A DNA stretch of 64,000 nt from Eremophila alpestris peregrina. Taxonomy: Eukaryota; Chordata; Aves; Passeriformes; Alaudidae. The position numbers and the translations under genes are program-made. The stretch is taken from contig WMCF01000020.1 in assembly GCA_009792885.1 (NCBI GenBank), forward strand, positions 14,785,490 to 14,849,489, given 5' to 3'. Shown here one piece after another: positions 1 to 13,700 of this stretch. Below the pieces are notes generated by a model that was not told the origin of the DNA, searched no databases, and worked only from the letters and a program-made list of their open reading frames with translations. Each line of letters starts with the position of its first letter. Within the stretch, counting starts at the first letter, position 1.

Positions 1-3000
1 CCTTTAGCCAGCTCTTAATGCCCCAGCCAACCCTCTAAAGATGGAGATTTGCAGCAGCTTCTTGTCTGAAATAAGCCATGAAGAGATTCTTCTGAACCCA
101 CTGTACAAGCATTCATTTAAAATGTCATGAATGTGCATGAAATCAGAGTGCTTCTAACAGCTTACTTTGCAGCTTCTGTTTAAATGCACTAACTCTGAAC
201 CACCAGAGGATAAAAGGACTCAAACCTTGCAGTCTGGCACTCATGGACCTAAAATATACACAAGCACCTCTTCACAGGTGTGTTTACCGAGTTTAAACCT
301 TATTTCAATAGACTACCCATGCACATACTTTCCACAAACACCTACTTCTCCCACTGCAGTCATGACTTGTACAAGGCAGTTGTATCCAGTCATTCCTGTC
401 CTAAAGCCATCCTACACACCAGCAGGCAGGACTTCAGGCATGAAAATCCTGGTTACTGACTCATCTCCCTGGTCAGAGCAAAGTACAAATTCTGTCATGA
501 GAAGAATGACCACAGAAGTATCTGCTCTTACCTCTACTAGAACGGTCTGAAGACTTTAACAGCCAGAGAAGCATTTAAAGAAACCAAATCCTCATGAAAT
601 TACAGAAAAGCAGGCTTATAATTACTTCATCTTTCCAATTATTTGTGGTTATAAAACCTTTCTCTGCTGACCTCGAGAGCATCCAAAGTTGGAACCACTC
701 GTGAAAGAGACAGTGCTCAGTTATCACTGGATGTTAAAGAGAAGCTTCCTTTTGATGACTTAAATCCGTAACAAAACTGACAAAACGAACAAATATTTCA
801 ACATCTAGACATATTTTTCAGGGTACTAAGCTCACTTTAAAAAGCAGTCAAATGGAAGTTGTGGTGACAGCAGCCCTAGATCAAAACTTGTACAAATACA
901 CATTTTCATCAGTTTTAAAATAACCTTTGAAAATTTAGCTGTATTTCAATTTTGCATGTATGGACAAAGCTTGATAGTCATTGCTTCCATATGGTCACAA
1001 TTCAGGACACTGACTTCTGCTTTCTCTAAGCACTAGAAATATGAGACACACCATCAAACTTAAGCTTATTGCAGTCATCTTAGCATTGCAAGCATTCAGT
1101 TATTAAATTTATCTTGGATTAATTTATGCATCACCCAAGACAACAGAACCTCTATGTTTCCTTTCTGTTTTTCAGGCAATCACTATCAATAGTAGCTAAA
1201 TACATGCAGTCCATGAATATGTAAAAATGGCATCCAATAAATCAACTCATAGTGGATCACAGTGGACATGCTGTTCATTTTCAAACTGTTAAATTATTTT
1301 TATAAATATACATAAAATTCCCCTAGAAGTTAAGTTTCTCTATCAAAACTTTAAAGAGAAACTTCAAAATAGTATTGAGGTTCAAGGCCCTTAGCTAGGT
1401 ATGCTGAATTGTAGAAGTCAAGTTACTCATCATAATCACAGGACTGTGCTAAGCAATACATCTTCTCTATATGCTACCTCCAAGAGCACATGTAGATGTT
1501 ACAACAGGATGGGATACCATTCTTAGTTGCAGGCAAGCTTTCCAGTACGTAATTTAGTTACTCTTGAGGAGCAATACTTTGAAAAAGGGATCTTCAGCTG
1601 CTGGGGGCATGCAGTGCATCTTTATACCCTTGACCAGGGTATTTCAGCATCACAGTCATGACAGAGTTAATACCCAGTAGCTCAGAGGAGAACAAAAGGT
1701 ACTCCACTGCAACATGCCTAACATTTACATTGCCTCTCTTTGCTCATTAAACAGGTTTTGGTTAAATAATGAACAAACTGTATTACAGACTCCGATGAGA
1801 ATTCCAAAATTATAAATCAACTGGTAAAGCCCAGAGGAGAATGAAGGGAGTGGGAGGGAAGGAAGGATAATATTGACTAATATAAAGGGCGCAGCTTGAC
1901 AGTGGATATTCCTGCCACACCTGATCAAACATGCTCCATGGGGGAGGGGCAGGGAGGGAGAGAGCAAGAGGGGAGATGGGACAAGGCAGCCTGAAATTTG
2001 CATCCGGAACAGATTAAAATGGGTTCTTGGGGGATTGAGAAAATACATAATATATATTACTATAAATGCAAAATTGTACTAAAAGCTAACTCAAATGTCA
2101 AAGATTACAGCTTGAATAAATTTAAATATAAAAGCAATGTGTTTCCATGAGCTAATGAAAGAGACATGAAAGGAAGGTGTAAGGGAAAAAAATCGCCAAA
2201 AACCCCCTATGCTGGGGACTGGACTTTTGATTGCCTGGAAGATGATGCAGGAGACACTGTATCATTCAAAGTATTGCTTGGGAACAAGCCCATGTCTAAA
2301 ATGGAAAAAAGATGGAGCACAGCAATGATGTCCAATCTCAAGACACTAGTCAGTTAACAGCAGCCACTGCAGCTGAAATTACCTATATAAAAGAATCCCA
2401 TGTAGTCAAACCAACATGCTATCATCCCCATATATAAGCAATTATTATCTCAGCAGGAACCACACTTACATGATGACTAATACAAAGGGAGTCTCTGAAT
2501 CTCCCAGTACATTAAACTTTGCTTTCTCCAACATAAGCAGATAGTGAACTTGCATTTTTCCCCCAACAAGTCAACAGCACATTTTACCTAGCTGCTCTAG
2601 ATAAATGGCCAGTCCCTGACATTTACTTGTACTGCATTTATTTGAGCATCCTGGCAATCCCTGCTCTTGTTGATGAGAAGAGATATTTGCAATAATGGCA
2701 AAGAACTTCAGGAAGCTTATTTAAGAAAAAAAATTATCTCATAGAAGGGAGAAAAGTAACATTTCCTCCCAATACACTTTTCGTGACTGCACACATATCT
2801 TACAGAGGTGAGTGAGCTTACAAAAACCCCACAAACCCATTCTGCCATGTAGTACAGATACAAGCATAACATCCAGAATGAAGACACTATCCAGAAATGC
2901 AAGCTGTTTGGGAGTTCCTACAGATGTCATGATATGATAGAAAAATTCTGCTTTACAACCACAGTAAGTTAACCTGGCAAAGAAAAGCAAAGCATTACGC

Positions 3001-4050
3001 TGAAAGGCAGACACAAAAGAGGAAGGAATAAAGGCTTAAACTAGCACATGTTCTCGGCACCTCTTGTCATCATCACCTGGAAGCAGCACTACTGTGCTTC
3101 TAGTGAACACACTTTTTATGGGATTCCAGACTCAGCACTGATGCAAGAATAAGCATGCTTCATAGTCAGAAATGCACAAGGTCCATTTCAAACTAAGGTT
3201 GAGTGCAGTTCTGAAGACTCACTGTAATAAAGGGACCAGAAATGAAGTTTCTTTCAAATACTACAATCAGTAAGAACAATCCTGAGAACGTGCAGAATGC
3301 CATATGGAGTTTAGGATTAGCTTCACCTCCTGACTCTCAACATACACTTGGGTTACATTTAAACATGCACACTCCTGAAACTACAAAACCAGAAAATTTT
3401 GGGGGAAGGGGAGAAAGCTGGGTTGTGAGAAAAACAATGGTCAGAATACACACCACAGCCTTCTGTTCTGCTTCTCTAATCAATATAGATTTCCAGTTTC
3501 TTTCTATGCAGGTGATCACAAAGTAAGTCTTTCACTTAAAATCCAGGAGACCCAAATAGAAACAGAGGTCTGTGCTTCACTTACTACATGATAACACATG
3601 ACGAAAGCTAACAAACTAAAGAATGTGGGGAAAAAACAGACAGAAACCACCTTCTAAGCAGATTTTTTCCATCACTCACAGATGAGAAAGCATAAACAAA
3701 CCACAAAAAAGCTATGCATGATAATACACCACATTTCATGTATTACTACAAGCTTCAGTATATCAAAGAAACATGCATCTTAACAAAAATACGTGTGTGC
3801 ATACACACACAAAAATATATGTACATACATCTATATATACATTTATATATATATAGACAGTGGCAGCAGTGGTATTTCTGTGCTAGTTTACGTTGGTATT
3901 ATTCGCCTAAAAGTATAAGCATATTTCCTCTTTTCTTGTTCTTCAATAAATGACTTCTGAATAGTAAATAAGACAAATAACTACATCTGTACATTTATGT
4001 GCATATACTCTAGCAGGTTCACATACCTGCTGATTTCTGTAGAAGCTTAC
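1..4050 (-). other. GBF1: GBF1 intron (downstream of the second coding exon), partial
   Basis: This AT-rich stretch contains no recognisable exon. Open frames at 167-550 and 2166-2357 (plus strand) and 2739-3014 (minus strand) have no splice-site framing and no familiar protein sequence. An AC/AT microsatellite lies at about 3797-3857. Otherwise I see ordinary intronic DNA. Confidence 0.7.
3797..3857. repeat. (AC)n/(AT)n microsatellite
   Basis: A run of acacacac passes into tatatgtacatacat-like and then tatatata dinucleotides inside a GBF1 intron. It is simple-sequence DNA with no coding content. Confidence 0.8.
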
Positions 4051-4117
4051 CTGTTATATTATTTAGCACTTCTTTTAGGTGGCTAAAGCTATGCAGCAGG
4101 GGATCCCTTTCTTCATC
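4051..4117 (-). CDS. GBF1: GBF1 second coding exon
   Basis: The acceptor ctatag is at 4123-4118 and the donor gtaagc at 4050-4045. The exon is 67 bases, in phase with the preceding exon, and encodes DEERDPLLHSF then HLKEVLNNIT plus one base of the next codon. The match to GBF1 in frame, bounded by consensus splice sites on both sides, makes this secure. Confidence 0.93.
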
Positions 4118-5494
4118 CTATAGGCAATATATAGGAAGTAAGTAATTAATGAGACAAACGTATTCCTGAAGACAAATCTTAATAATAGGTCTGTTAAAGA
4201 CCTCACCATCACATTCACAGAAGTGCTGTAGTTAATCACTGTCAGCATGTTTACACCATCAAATCCAAGAGAAGCATTTTTATTTTCCTGACAGTGCTCC
4301 CCAATATCATACAGCTCAAACATCAAAGCATAAGTCCAAGACTGAGCATTCTGGTTTGGTTTTATTGTCCTTAGAAGTATTTCTGATTAGCCTTCTGCTG
4401 TTCAATAAATTTCACTGCAAATCTAACTCACACCATATTGAAATGGCTCATCTGGATTTGCTATAATGTTAATCTATGCAGATTGTAATGGGAACAGAAA
4501 TACAATGACATTTGATGCCATTAAAATAACTTAGAGAAAGAATCACAGTGCAATATTTATATGAATTAGCTGCATCCTTTAGCCTTAGTCTATCTTTATG
4601 ATATTAAAAAAGGAGAAGCAGCAGTTTCTCCAAGCTGAGTGCAGCTGCACCCACACCTGGAACAGAGAGGCCGTGAGCTCTAATGAAGAAATGCCTGTTA
4701 GAAAGGAAAAGGGCCCTGCCCTTGGACAAAGTGAAACCACTTGTGCTGGATGACAGCCATCTGCTACTCATGTGACATTCTGAAATGCACCACTCATGCA
4801 GTGTGCCACATCCATGCGTTTAAGCCCACCAAAGCACGTCAGACTTGGAAACACTGTATTTAGGGTTTTTACCAAAGCAGGTTTGAAACTATTAATACAT
4901 TTTAGTCAGGAATATAGAGAGCAACAAAACAGCTGAAAATAGATACTATACCATATGAAGAATTTTAACATGCTCTATATATAATGACTTCCTCAATTTT
5001 TATTTCATGGCTTTTGTGATGAAGGCTGTCTTCTCCAAGAGGGTACAAAAGATACATAAAAACATTGTGCTAAATAAAATAACACCATTTATGCAAATTC
5101 CCTGACATCCCTGGTGATTAAAGTCTAAATGAGATGATTTCCACATGAAATACAATGTGGGGTTTTCATATTTACAGGACAAAAAGGTAGAAGACGCCCA
5201 GCTTTGTAGCTTTTGCAGTCACTGGCACACGAGAAGCCCAAAACAATGTAAACGATGCAGAAAGTCAGTCCAGTTTTACTTACAAAAGTACTGTAACAAG
5301 TGCAACAAAAAACTGAGGTACTTTTCCAAAGCCAGGTGGTTTCTGCCATAGGTGTTTCTATCTGCTGCTGGAGATGGCAACAATTCAAGGCAACTTACCA
5401 GATGTGTGTGAGTGCTCCATCGGGCATTACGCTTTATGGCTCCCACCACTGCATTGATTTCACCTTGTATTATGTAGATGTTCTTATCCACCAT
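4051..5494 (-). CDS. GBF1: GBF1, N-terminal part (first two coding exons; gene runs off the left edge)
   Basis: GBF1 is the large guanine-nucleotide exchange factor that activates ARF1 on cis-Golgi and ERGIC membranes and so drives COPI recruitment. Only the first 54 or so residues are visible. They open MVDKNIYIIQGEIN and continue through WSTHT and DEERDPLLHSF to HLKEVLNNIT, which I recognise as the start of GBF1 and of its N-terminal DCB dimerisation region. The two exons join in frame: 5399-5494 ends on a complete Leu codon, and 4051-4117 supplies 22 codons plus one base. Two residues appear to differ from the human protein as I remember it (Ala in GEINA, His in THTHL). The Sec7 catalytic domain and everything after it lie beyond position 1. 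I searched 1-4050 by eye for the next expected exon (starting ELSEIEP in mammals) and did not find it. Confidence 0.93.
4118..5398 (-). other. GBF1: GBF1 intron between the two coding exons
   Basis: This interval of about 1.3 kb runs between the donor at 5398 and the acceptor at 4118. I see no further exon or repeat in it. The small open frames here overlap the flanking exons in wrong frames. Confidence 0.85.
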
Positions 5495-5504
5495 CCTGGC
5501 AATT
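5399..5504 (-). CDS. GBF1: GBF1 first coding exon
   Basis: On the minus strand a pyrimidine-rich acceptor (ttattttcag) ends at 5505. A 10-base untranslated leader follows, then the ATG at 5494-5492, then 32 codons. The donor gtaagt lies at 5398-5393. The start is chosen because it gives exactly the conserved GBF1 N-terminus and lies just inside the splice acceptor. This implies that a separate untranslated exon exists upstream, in the CpG island near 10 kb. Confidence 0.93.
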
Positions 5505-8500
5505 CTGAAAATAAAGGTAATTCAAATTAATCTCTAGCCTCTCAGAGTACTTGTCTTCCTCAGATGGAACGAAGTTGAATCTAACCAAGAAACTCTTTCA
5601 GATTTGCTTTGTGTGTGCACAAAGTACAAGTTAATACACGTAACAAATACAAATATTTCATTAAAAGTAGACACTTTTCCCTAGTGTGTTTTCAAAACCA
5701 TGAGAGCAGACAGTTAATTCTAAGAGGATCTTTGCAATGCAAGAGATCATTTTGCCAAGGCACATTCCTCATTTTTTCCTGTCTATGTAAGTTCACAGAA
5801 AGATGAAGTGTTGGGGTACCAGGACAGACATCCATGGCAATGAAATAACACATGCATCTCCAGCACTTACGCAAATTCCTGCAGCCCTACACAAAGCTAA
5901 CCTTGTACTCTCTTAAATAAGCATCAGTGGGTTGAACAAGATGGCCAGAGCATACCTCTTCGGGACTTAAAACGCTGACAAAATAATGTAATTTATAACA
6001 GATGTTGATTTCACATTTGCTTCACAAAACAAAGCTTTCAAGAAAGCAGGAAAGTAAAAAAGACGTGAGTAAAACCCCACAAAGAAATGAGCAAAACTAG
6101 AGACAAAACTGGATGGAACACAGGGAGAAAAAGTGAGAAAGCTAAAGGCATACACTTACTCTCCTGTAGTCTGAGGTCTTTCACGGAAAAAACTTAAACT
6201 GATGCACCCAGAAAGAGGCAGAAGAGGGGGAAGAAATTAAAAGCAAGAAAGATTTGTAATAGTCTGAGAAAAAGAAAAGAAGAGGGAACTACTGTAGGAC
6301 TGTTCTCTTTATACTAGTTGTAGCCAGATACAGTCACGCATCAAGAAATAAGAAGGCAGGGGAATGAACAGACACAAATGTTTATAAATAATAAACAGGA
6401 CTTATATAGAGACCAAAGAGTCAGATGACACCATGTCTGTAAATTATAAGAATTCAGTGATATGATAGCCAAATAATGAGACTTTTCAGAAAAATGAAAG
6501 GAAAATGAGGACTCCAGCTTGAAATCACAACAGGTCATCCATAGGGAAGCGAAAGATGGGAAACAGGTGAAACACTGATCACAACACTTCAAATCTGACA
6601 GGCTCATTTAAAGGACTCAGCTGGGAAGGGGAGGCAGAGGGTAATAAAGCACAGAGAATATGAGAAGGACTTTTGCCCACATAGCAAAACCAAAGGTGGA
6701 AGGAAATAGTTTTGGTGGATTACTCAAGACCTCAAAGACCACCTGAGCAATTTCAGAACATAAATCCTGGATCTGTCCAGCTTCATGTTAATTGTCTGAA
6801 TTATCAACAACACTTCAAATACACAAATATCCTCTGAATAAGAGAGGATATAAGAGACTAATTTGCTTCAGGACTCCATAAATAATGGAAAGAAAGCGAA
6901 GTATTATGAAAAGATACCTCATCAAAGGACAGCATTTGTTGCTTCATTTTTTCAGGTGTTTGTAATAGAGTGAATAATTTTATGGCAAATTGTTTATTTC
7001 ATTAAATGAATTATACATAACTGTATTCCCAGGTGTAAGACAATGATTTAAGGGCAAAGACAAAAGTATTTTGTAAGAACAGTCATGACAGACAAATAGT
7101 GCTTCCAAGTAATCTGCTTGTGCCCTGAAGAACAAAGGTCCTCCACAGCTGTATTATAACAGAACCACCAATACACTTCCTACTCGTGTTCCCATTCTCA
7201 ATAGTAAATTATTCCATACATTATTCATACAATTGCATTGAAATATCATTTATCACAATTTTTCTATTTCACTTTGTTGTCCTTGTTTTAGTACAAGGCA
7301 TGAATGGGATATTTCTCCATCATGTAAAATTCCTTTATATTTAAGCTTGCAGCTAACCAAGCAATAGCATACACACATTTACACACATTCCAAAGTAAAT
7401 CATAAAGCCAAATATCCTCACTTATGCAAAGGACCTTGCATCTTCATGTTGGAGAAGGAGACAAAAAATAACTACAGAGTGAGCAAGAAAGATAAACAAC
7501 TATTTTCACAGAGATGCACCCTGTACACTAAGCCCACCAAAAGAATCATCCATCCCTGTAAAAACATAAAAGTTTATTTCAAGTGATGGCTACAGCTTCA
7601 TTTAATTCCAAACTTCCCAAAGGCTACCCCCTTTTAAATGATTAGATAATTTCTGTATGTGTTCCTTCAACTGTAGCATCACCACAAGCAATAACTGAGC
7701 ACATTTTAGAGCTCAGTATAGATGCCCTGCATCAAAAGAAGTTTTAGGATTGAAATGAATGCTGTAAAGCAGCAGTGAAAAAAAGTTACACAATTTACCA
7801 GACCAGCATTGAATGATCAGTTGGGTTTACAAGAGCACAGTGGGAGTCAAGCAAAACCACTAGATGTTTGTTCAACTTAGAAAAGTAAAAATGTTAACAT
7901 GAATTTAGGCTTAATGTTACAAGGGTATGGTCTGAAGATGGGATATTGTAAAAGCATTGAACAGGCTAAAAGAACTAATACTGAAGATAATTTAAAAAAT
8001 TGAAACTACCTCCCTAGCAAAGGCTTTGTTTCAATACTACTTGATCTCAAATCAAGAATAAATTATTTTCTTGCAAGCAATCTTCAATCAAACACAAAAA
8101 GATATTGGGCTCAATATAGAAACAAATTGATTCAGTTCCATGGTCTTAAGTTAGGGAAAAGAAAAAAACAAAGAAAGGTACCTACTGAATTTTGAACACT
8201 TTTTAGCTCCTTAACCCTCCAGTTAGTTGTATATAAACTCCTGTTTCTTTGTCAAGACAGATCCACACATCTGCTTAAAACTGCAGACTAGTCCTCAGAT
8301 ATGTTCCTGCACAGAAGTTCAACAGGCAGCACAGTGAAAATGACAGCTCCAAACGAAGGCAACAAGGTGCTCAGGCCACCACAAGAAGGGAGGCTGTTAA
8401 CTTCCACAGCCTCACTGATAACAGCACTGGGAACACTAAGTGGGAAAAAGCTGATGCCTAATCATGTCATCAAAGAACAAAAGCTCATATTCATAACATT

Positions 8501-10100
8501 GTCGAAACCTTCAACAGTGTTCTGTGGATAATAATTACCACTATTCTGAGACTTCTGAAATGGCATCACACGTATAATCTTCATACAAAAACACTGACAA
8601 GATTTATACCTGCAAATGGTATTTCACACATACACTGACCACTCCATTTCTCAACCTCAGAACATGTTACCCCTACACATCCCAATAGATAAGAAGCCAA
8701 ATTATTCCTAGTATTACCAAAGGAAGTCTTGGGTATGGTTTTAAGAAACTCTCTTCTGCAGCAAAATGTCTGCAATTCTTCTGGAAACAAGCAAGAGTTA
8801 GCATCAGAAGCAACAAGGTCTGGCAAACTTTCATCGGGTCACTTCTTCCTATCATTAACTTTAACCTTCAATTGGCACCTGATTTAAACCCAATGACACT
8901 ACTCCAACAAGCAGTAGTGAAAAACAACCACAACACAGAAAGGTAGTATTTCAAAGTAAGCTTATGTTGACCTAAATTTTTACTATTTATGACAATGCAG
9001 GAATAATCTAGATAGCCTATGACCTATATTTGGCCACCAGAATCCTGATATAATATATTGCTACCAAAACAGAACGCACAACATGAATCACGAACAACTC
9101 CTGACAATCTCACAGACAGGCAGGTTTCCCAGAAGCCTGACTGGCAATCAGAAAGCTCCTTTTCTTCCTCCTAAACCTCACATGGAAGGTAAATGAACCT
9201 CTATACAGAAATTTAACTTGCTTGGATTTTTCAAGAAGTAACTGTTCTGCAAAAAGCATCACAGGCAGCAAAAGTTCAGAGAAGTCAGGATGTTTCTCCA
9301 AAGGCTAGCTCCTAATTCCTGGACAGAAGTGATATAAAGCAATAATTTTTAAGTATGGAAAGGAACTGTGCAGTCCTGGGCATTCAGTGCAATTCTGGGC
9401 ATTTAAGAATGCCCTTTAAAAGATACGCAGCAGCAGCATGGTAGGGGTGGCACATCAGAAAGGAAGAGAGAGACAAGCTTCTCTGCAAGCCTCCACATTC
9501 AGCTACAAGAGTGAGGTTGGGCCTGGGAATCAAGAAGAGAAAGGCAAGTCGCATTCACCTATCAGGACTGCATAGTAAAAATGAAACCTAAGCTCATTAT
9601 GGTGATAGGCATTTTCTTTCTTCCAATGATTTCATACTGTTGAAACTAAGAAACAAGCCACCAGATGAACGCATAACACAGACGCTAAGCTCTGAGCTTT
9701 CCCCTGCAACAGCCATGGAGCTGACCATATGCCAGGAAAAACCTGTCTCCAACGATTTCAAGGAGCAAGCCACCGTGGCGCACGGGGAGCGGATGCCAGT
9801 GCAGGTGCAGCTCCCTCCGGCCCGGCCCCGAGCCCTGACCCCGCTCCTCCCCGACGCTCGCAGCCCCCGGCGGTCGTTGCCAGGCCGGCCCGTGTGCCCT
9901 CCGCCCCGTGGGCACCGTCACGCGTGTCGGTCCCGGCGGGCCGGAGGGGCGGCCGCCTTCCCCACCCGCGCCCGGCCCCCGGGGCTGCCCCGGTCCCGTC
10001 TCCGCCCCCGCTGGTCCCGCAAGGTTCCCCCACCGCAGCCTCCCTCCCGCCCGCCCCCACGTCGCGACAGCATCGCGACAGGCGGTCGCTGCCCGGCACT
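5505..10100 (-). other. GBF1: GBF1 5' intron
   Basis: About 4.6 kb of AT-rich DNA lies between the first coding exon and the CpG-island promoter. No conserved-looking coding frame, transposon end or long tandem repeat was seen. An additional untranslated exon could be present but cannot be recognised from sequence alone. The exact donor of exon 1 could not be fixed. Confidence 0.65.
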
Positions 10101-10730
10101 GACCCCCGCATCCAAAATGGCGGCGCCAGCTCCCCGCGACGGCGGCCGCTTCACATAACCGGGCAGGCGGGCGGCACCGCGGGCGGGAGGGCTCGGCTCG
10201 CCCCCTGTCCGCCCCTCCCTGCCGGCGGCGGCGGAGGCGAGGCCGCGGAGCGCGGGGTCCGCGGGGCACGGGCAGGGACACCGGCCCCGCTCCCTCGCAC
10301 TGACGTGGAAACCGGCGCACCGTGACCCGCTGCCTGGTTACTGCGCAGACAGACAGCCCGGCCAGCCAACCCGCGCACGATGCGCCGCGCAGCTCCCCGC
10401 GGAGCCCAATGGGAACACGGTCTGCCACCGGAGGAGGCGGGCGCTGCGGTGACAGCCGCGGGAAGCCAATGACAGGCGAGAGGGTAGAAGCAGCAGAGCC
10501 GCTGGCCAATGGCGGGGCGGTGCGGCGCCGCAGCCGCGCCTGAGCGGGCGCGACCCGGGCGGCCGGGCGGAAGGCGGCGGGAGGGCTGTGCCTGCAGAGC
10601 ATTGTGGGCCGGGCCGCTCCGTGCCGCTCCCCGGGCCTTGCGGGGAGCCGGCACCGCCCCGAGCGCTGCGTGTGCGGCTGTTGGTGTCTGCGCTGCGGCT
10701 GCACAGCCCGCCAAGGGAAGGAGTGCCTCT
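9780..10730 (-). promoter_or_regulatory. GBF1: CpG island: GBF1 promoter and untranslated exon 1 region
   Basis: CpG density rises abruptly here from an AT-rich background. Recognisable elements are three CCAAT boxes in the same orientation (10406-10410, 10466-10470, 10506-10510), a CRE-like TGACGT (10301-10306), several GGGCGG-type GC boxes and a YY1-type CAAAATGGCGGC (10113-10124). For GBF1 the transcription start would lie to the left of the CCAAT cluster, roughly 10.1-10.35 kb. CpG islands are often bidirectional, so a plus-strand non-coding transcript is possible. The long GC-rich open frames here (for example 9685-10704 minus) are most likely composition artefacts. Confidence 0.8.
10406..10510 (+). 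promoter_or_regulatory. Array of three CCAAT (NF-Y) boxes
   Basis: CCAAT occurs at 10406-10410, 10466-10470 and 10506-10510, always as CCAATG or CCAATGG on the plus strand, with spacings of 60 and 40 bases. Both spacings are near whole numbers of helical turns, which suits multiple NF-Y binding. The target promoter is presumably that of GBF1. Confidence 0.65.
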
Positions 10731-13700
10731 CCGCCGTGCTTCGCTAGGATTTCCCAACTTGTTCTATAGCCACTTGCAGCTCTTCCGCTGGAGCCGTTTG
10801 GGAGATGATCCCCTGCAAGCGTTCTGTTCCCTCCTGAGCACCTCCCTGTGTCGTAGCTCTGCTGTTTCCCGTGAGCGAGCAGGAGAATGCAACTGAACAA
10901 AGCGCAGAGTGCAGCTGGTACGAGACCGCGCACGACAGTGCCCGGAGGAGCGCACGCCGCTTGTCCCTTCCCCACAGTCCTGCTCCCCAGTAACTCCTCT
11001 CAAACCTGAACACAACTCATTCCTTGCTCAGGTTGGGCTACGAGCCACATGTTGCAGCCTTAGTTCATCCAGCCCAGCGATCCTGGCACACAGACCACCA
11101 GAGTTTAACTACTCTGTGAAGCCGCTTTATTGGCCCGCTCTTTGCAGCAAAAACAATCATAGCTTTATAGCTATTACAGCGCTTGGCAAAATGAATTCTT
11201 GGTGCTGCTTCCACCTTTTCAGGTCCTTTCTGTGTCTATGCTCCAATAGCGATGTGGTGTGCCTTAAAGGCAGAAATTTGCACTGTTTGTTTAAGCCTCT
11301 GCCCATTGAACTTGGGACAGAGGACAGAAGGTCCTTGGAGTTACCTTCCAATTTTACAGCTCTAGGATCTTCGGTCAGGTCAGCCTGGGATTGGTTGTGG
11401 CAGGTGTTAGAGTTGTCAAACCAACGGCTACCCCAAAACCTTACACTCTGTAAGGGAAAACACAAATCACTGGAGCTAAGAGGAAGGTGAAAGGATGAAA
11501 AAGTATTCATTCACTTTTAATCACAACTTCATCTACCACAGTGTGACTGAGGAAAGTTCTCAGACAAAGGCTCAAGGGAACATCCAACAGGACTGTTCCC
11601 TGGCCAGCCGAAAATATATCTGAGGCTGACTCCAAGGTTGCCCTAAAAAATGGCCAGGTATCATCATGCTTCAGTAGCTGTCAGACTATTCCCTGATGGA
11701 GATTCAATGTGTCTTACATTGAAAATGCCATTACCTCCCAGCTCTGACACTGCCCGGGAACCTTCTTTAGCTGGGCTTTGCCTGGCAGCATGTAGGAAGT
11801 CTTTGAATTTGGAAATTTAAGCTGTAATTGCATTAAGCAGCCACATTCCCTAGAGGTGAAACAAGAAAGAGCATGCCCCAGTGGTCTAGCCATAGGCTCA
11901 GAAGCTAAGATGTATTTCTCCAGCCTCTGCTGTAGCCATGGTACATGCAGTTTATCTTGAATTTCTCAGCTATAAAACAGACAGTCAAATACTCACTGAG
12001 TCCAGATTTCATATGCCAGCTCGGCAATGAGTGAAGGTTTGCAGAACAAGCAAATTAGTTGCTAGTGTGTTCCCCTTCCCTTTTGCCCCATTCTAGCAGA
12101 TGCTAAAAGCCTGGTGGTATTTGCCAGACATTTTGAAATCCACAGGAGTTCATCTGCCATTCCATCCATCTGCTTCCTCTCTGGAAAGGTGATTTCAGGT
12201 GCTGGCTGAGCCACTGTACACCTTGCAGCTCAGTTCAGGTTTGTCAAGCCTCCCTGACCTGGCAACAAAGGATCTGGATCCCCTTGCATGCCTTCTTGCC
12301 CCTTCCAGTGTCCACTGTGTAGCTCAGGCTCCCACTCAGTCAGATCTGGTGAATTGGACCCTGCTAAGGTGTTATTTATGGAAGCTTGTCACAGAGTTTG
12401 AAACCAAGCCAGGCAGGAGCCTTCTGCTTCACCCAAATACATCTTAGTGCATTAATAAAGAGCAAACATTGCAATGTGCTTTGCATTTTTACTTACAATC
12501 CAGCACTGCATTGTCTGGAGAGGAAAACAATGTGGTATGGCCCCACACTGCCTGGGGAGGAGAGTTCACTCACATGCACTACAACACTGTGTTACAGCAC
12601 TACAGCCCTCAGACGGCCCAGCACCACCCTGGCTGCATAGAAAATCATGCTGATGTGACAGTGTGGCACCAACGTCCCCAGCTTGGCAGCAGTGAGGAAA
12701 CCTGGATTGCCTGGACTGCATGATCCAGCAGTGTTTGAAGTGAGTAGTGCACAGCTATGGATACACGAGGGCAAGTGGAAGAATTCTGCACCCAAAGATC
12801 CAGGTATAGGACCAGGACACAGGATCATCCTTTGTCCCTTTATTTCCAAGATAATGCACTAGTTTTTACACACAACATGGTACAATGAAACCAAAGATCA
12901 GACAAACAATCTGTGCAAATCCCTCAGGTTCCTGATATCTGGTCAAGAAAGCTCGGCTTTCAAAGATGCAGCTTTTCAGCAGCTTCTGTCTTGAGTATTC
13001 CTCCTTAGCCCACAGGGAGTTTATGGAAGGGCTGCAAACTCACCAAATTCAGATAATCATCCCCTCAGGCCTTCCCCAGGTACCCGGTCATCTTTCATCT
13101 GAGACATCTGAGCAGCCAGCCCCTTGCAAAGAGCAGTGTCTCCATGTCACAACAACTGCTTGGCTTTGGTGAGACTGTCAGAAATCCATGCTGCCAACCA
13201 TCCGCAGCACTGCAATCTGCACCAACCTTGTACAGTCCATTACTCTTACTCAGGCACTACCAGTTCATGGTTATCTTCAGAGCCCACATATCAGACCCAT
13301 GGGCACTTGTAACACAGAAATTTCCCAGCAGGTTAAGTAGTCTGAGAGAGATTAAACTTCCCCTCCTCTTGGAGGCTTTTGCTGTTTCTCAGAGGCTTAG
13401 TAAGGTCTCCAAAAAAAAGGGCAGAAAGATGGAGTTTTTCAGAAGGTACAGCAGTTGTCATAGCTAGGAACTATGTGCAGCCACTCTTCCCAGAGCTAAG
13501 ATCCCAAAAAGCACTACTGAACTTGTGCAGAACACCATGTTTCTAAGCAGCTGCTTCTTTCCAGAGCAAGCTCAGGTGGAGATTAGTCCAAAGCCAGCTG
13601 GAGGATCTCCAAAGGAAAACAGATGTGTGGCATCTGACACAACCTGAATCCAGGTCAGGACCTACAACTGAAACAACAGAGCTGCTGTTGCAAAAACAAC

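Noticed and set aside
4075..4326. 83-codon minus-strand frame overlapping a GBF1 exon
   Set aside because: It reads the 4051-4117 exon in the wrong frame. The in-frame, splice-bounded GBF1 reading is clearly right.
9685..10704. 339-codon minus-strand open frame (and overlapping frames on both strands) in the GBF1 CpG island
   Set aside because: Several long frames coexist on both strands, the composition is Arg/Pro/Ala/Gly as expected of GC-rich DNA, and no domain is recognisable.
10909..11490. 193-codon plus-strand frame right of the GBF1 island
   Set aside because: No family resemblance, no splice context and no sign of constraint, so it is left as possible divergent non-coding transcription.
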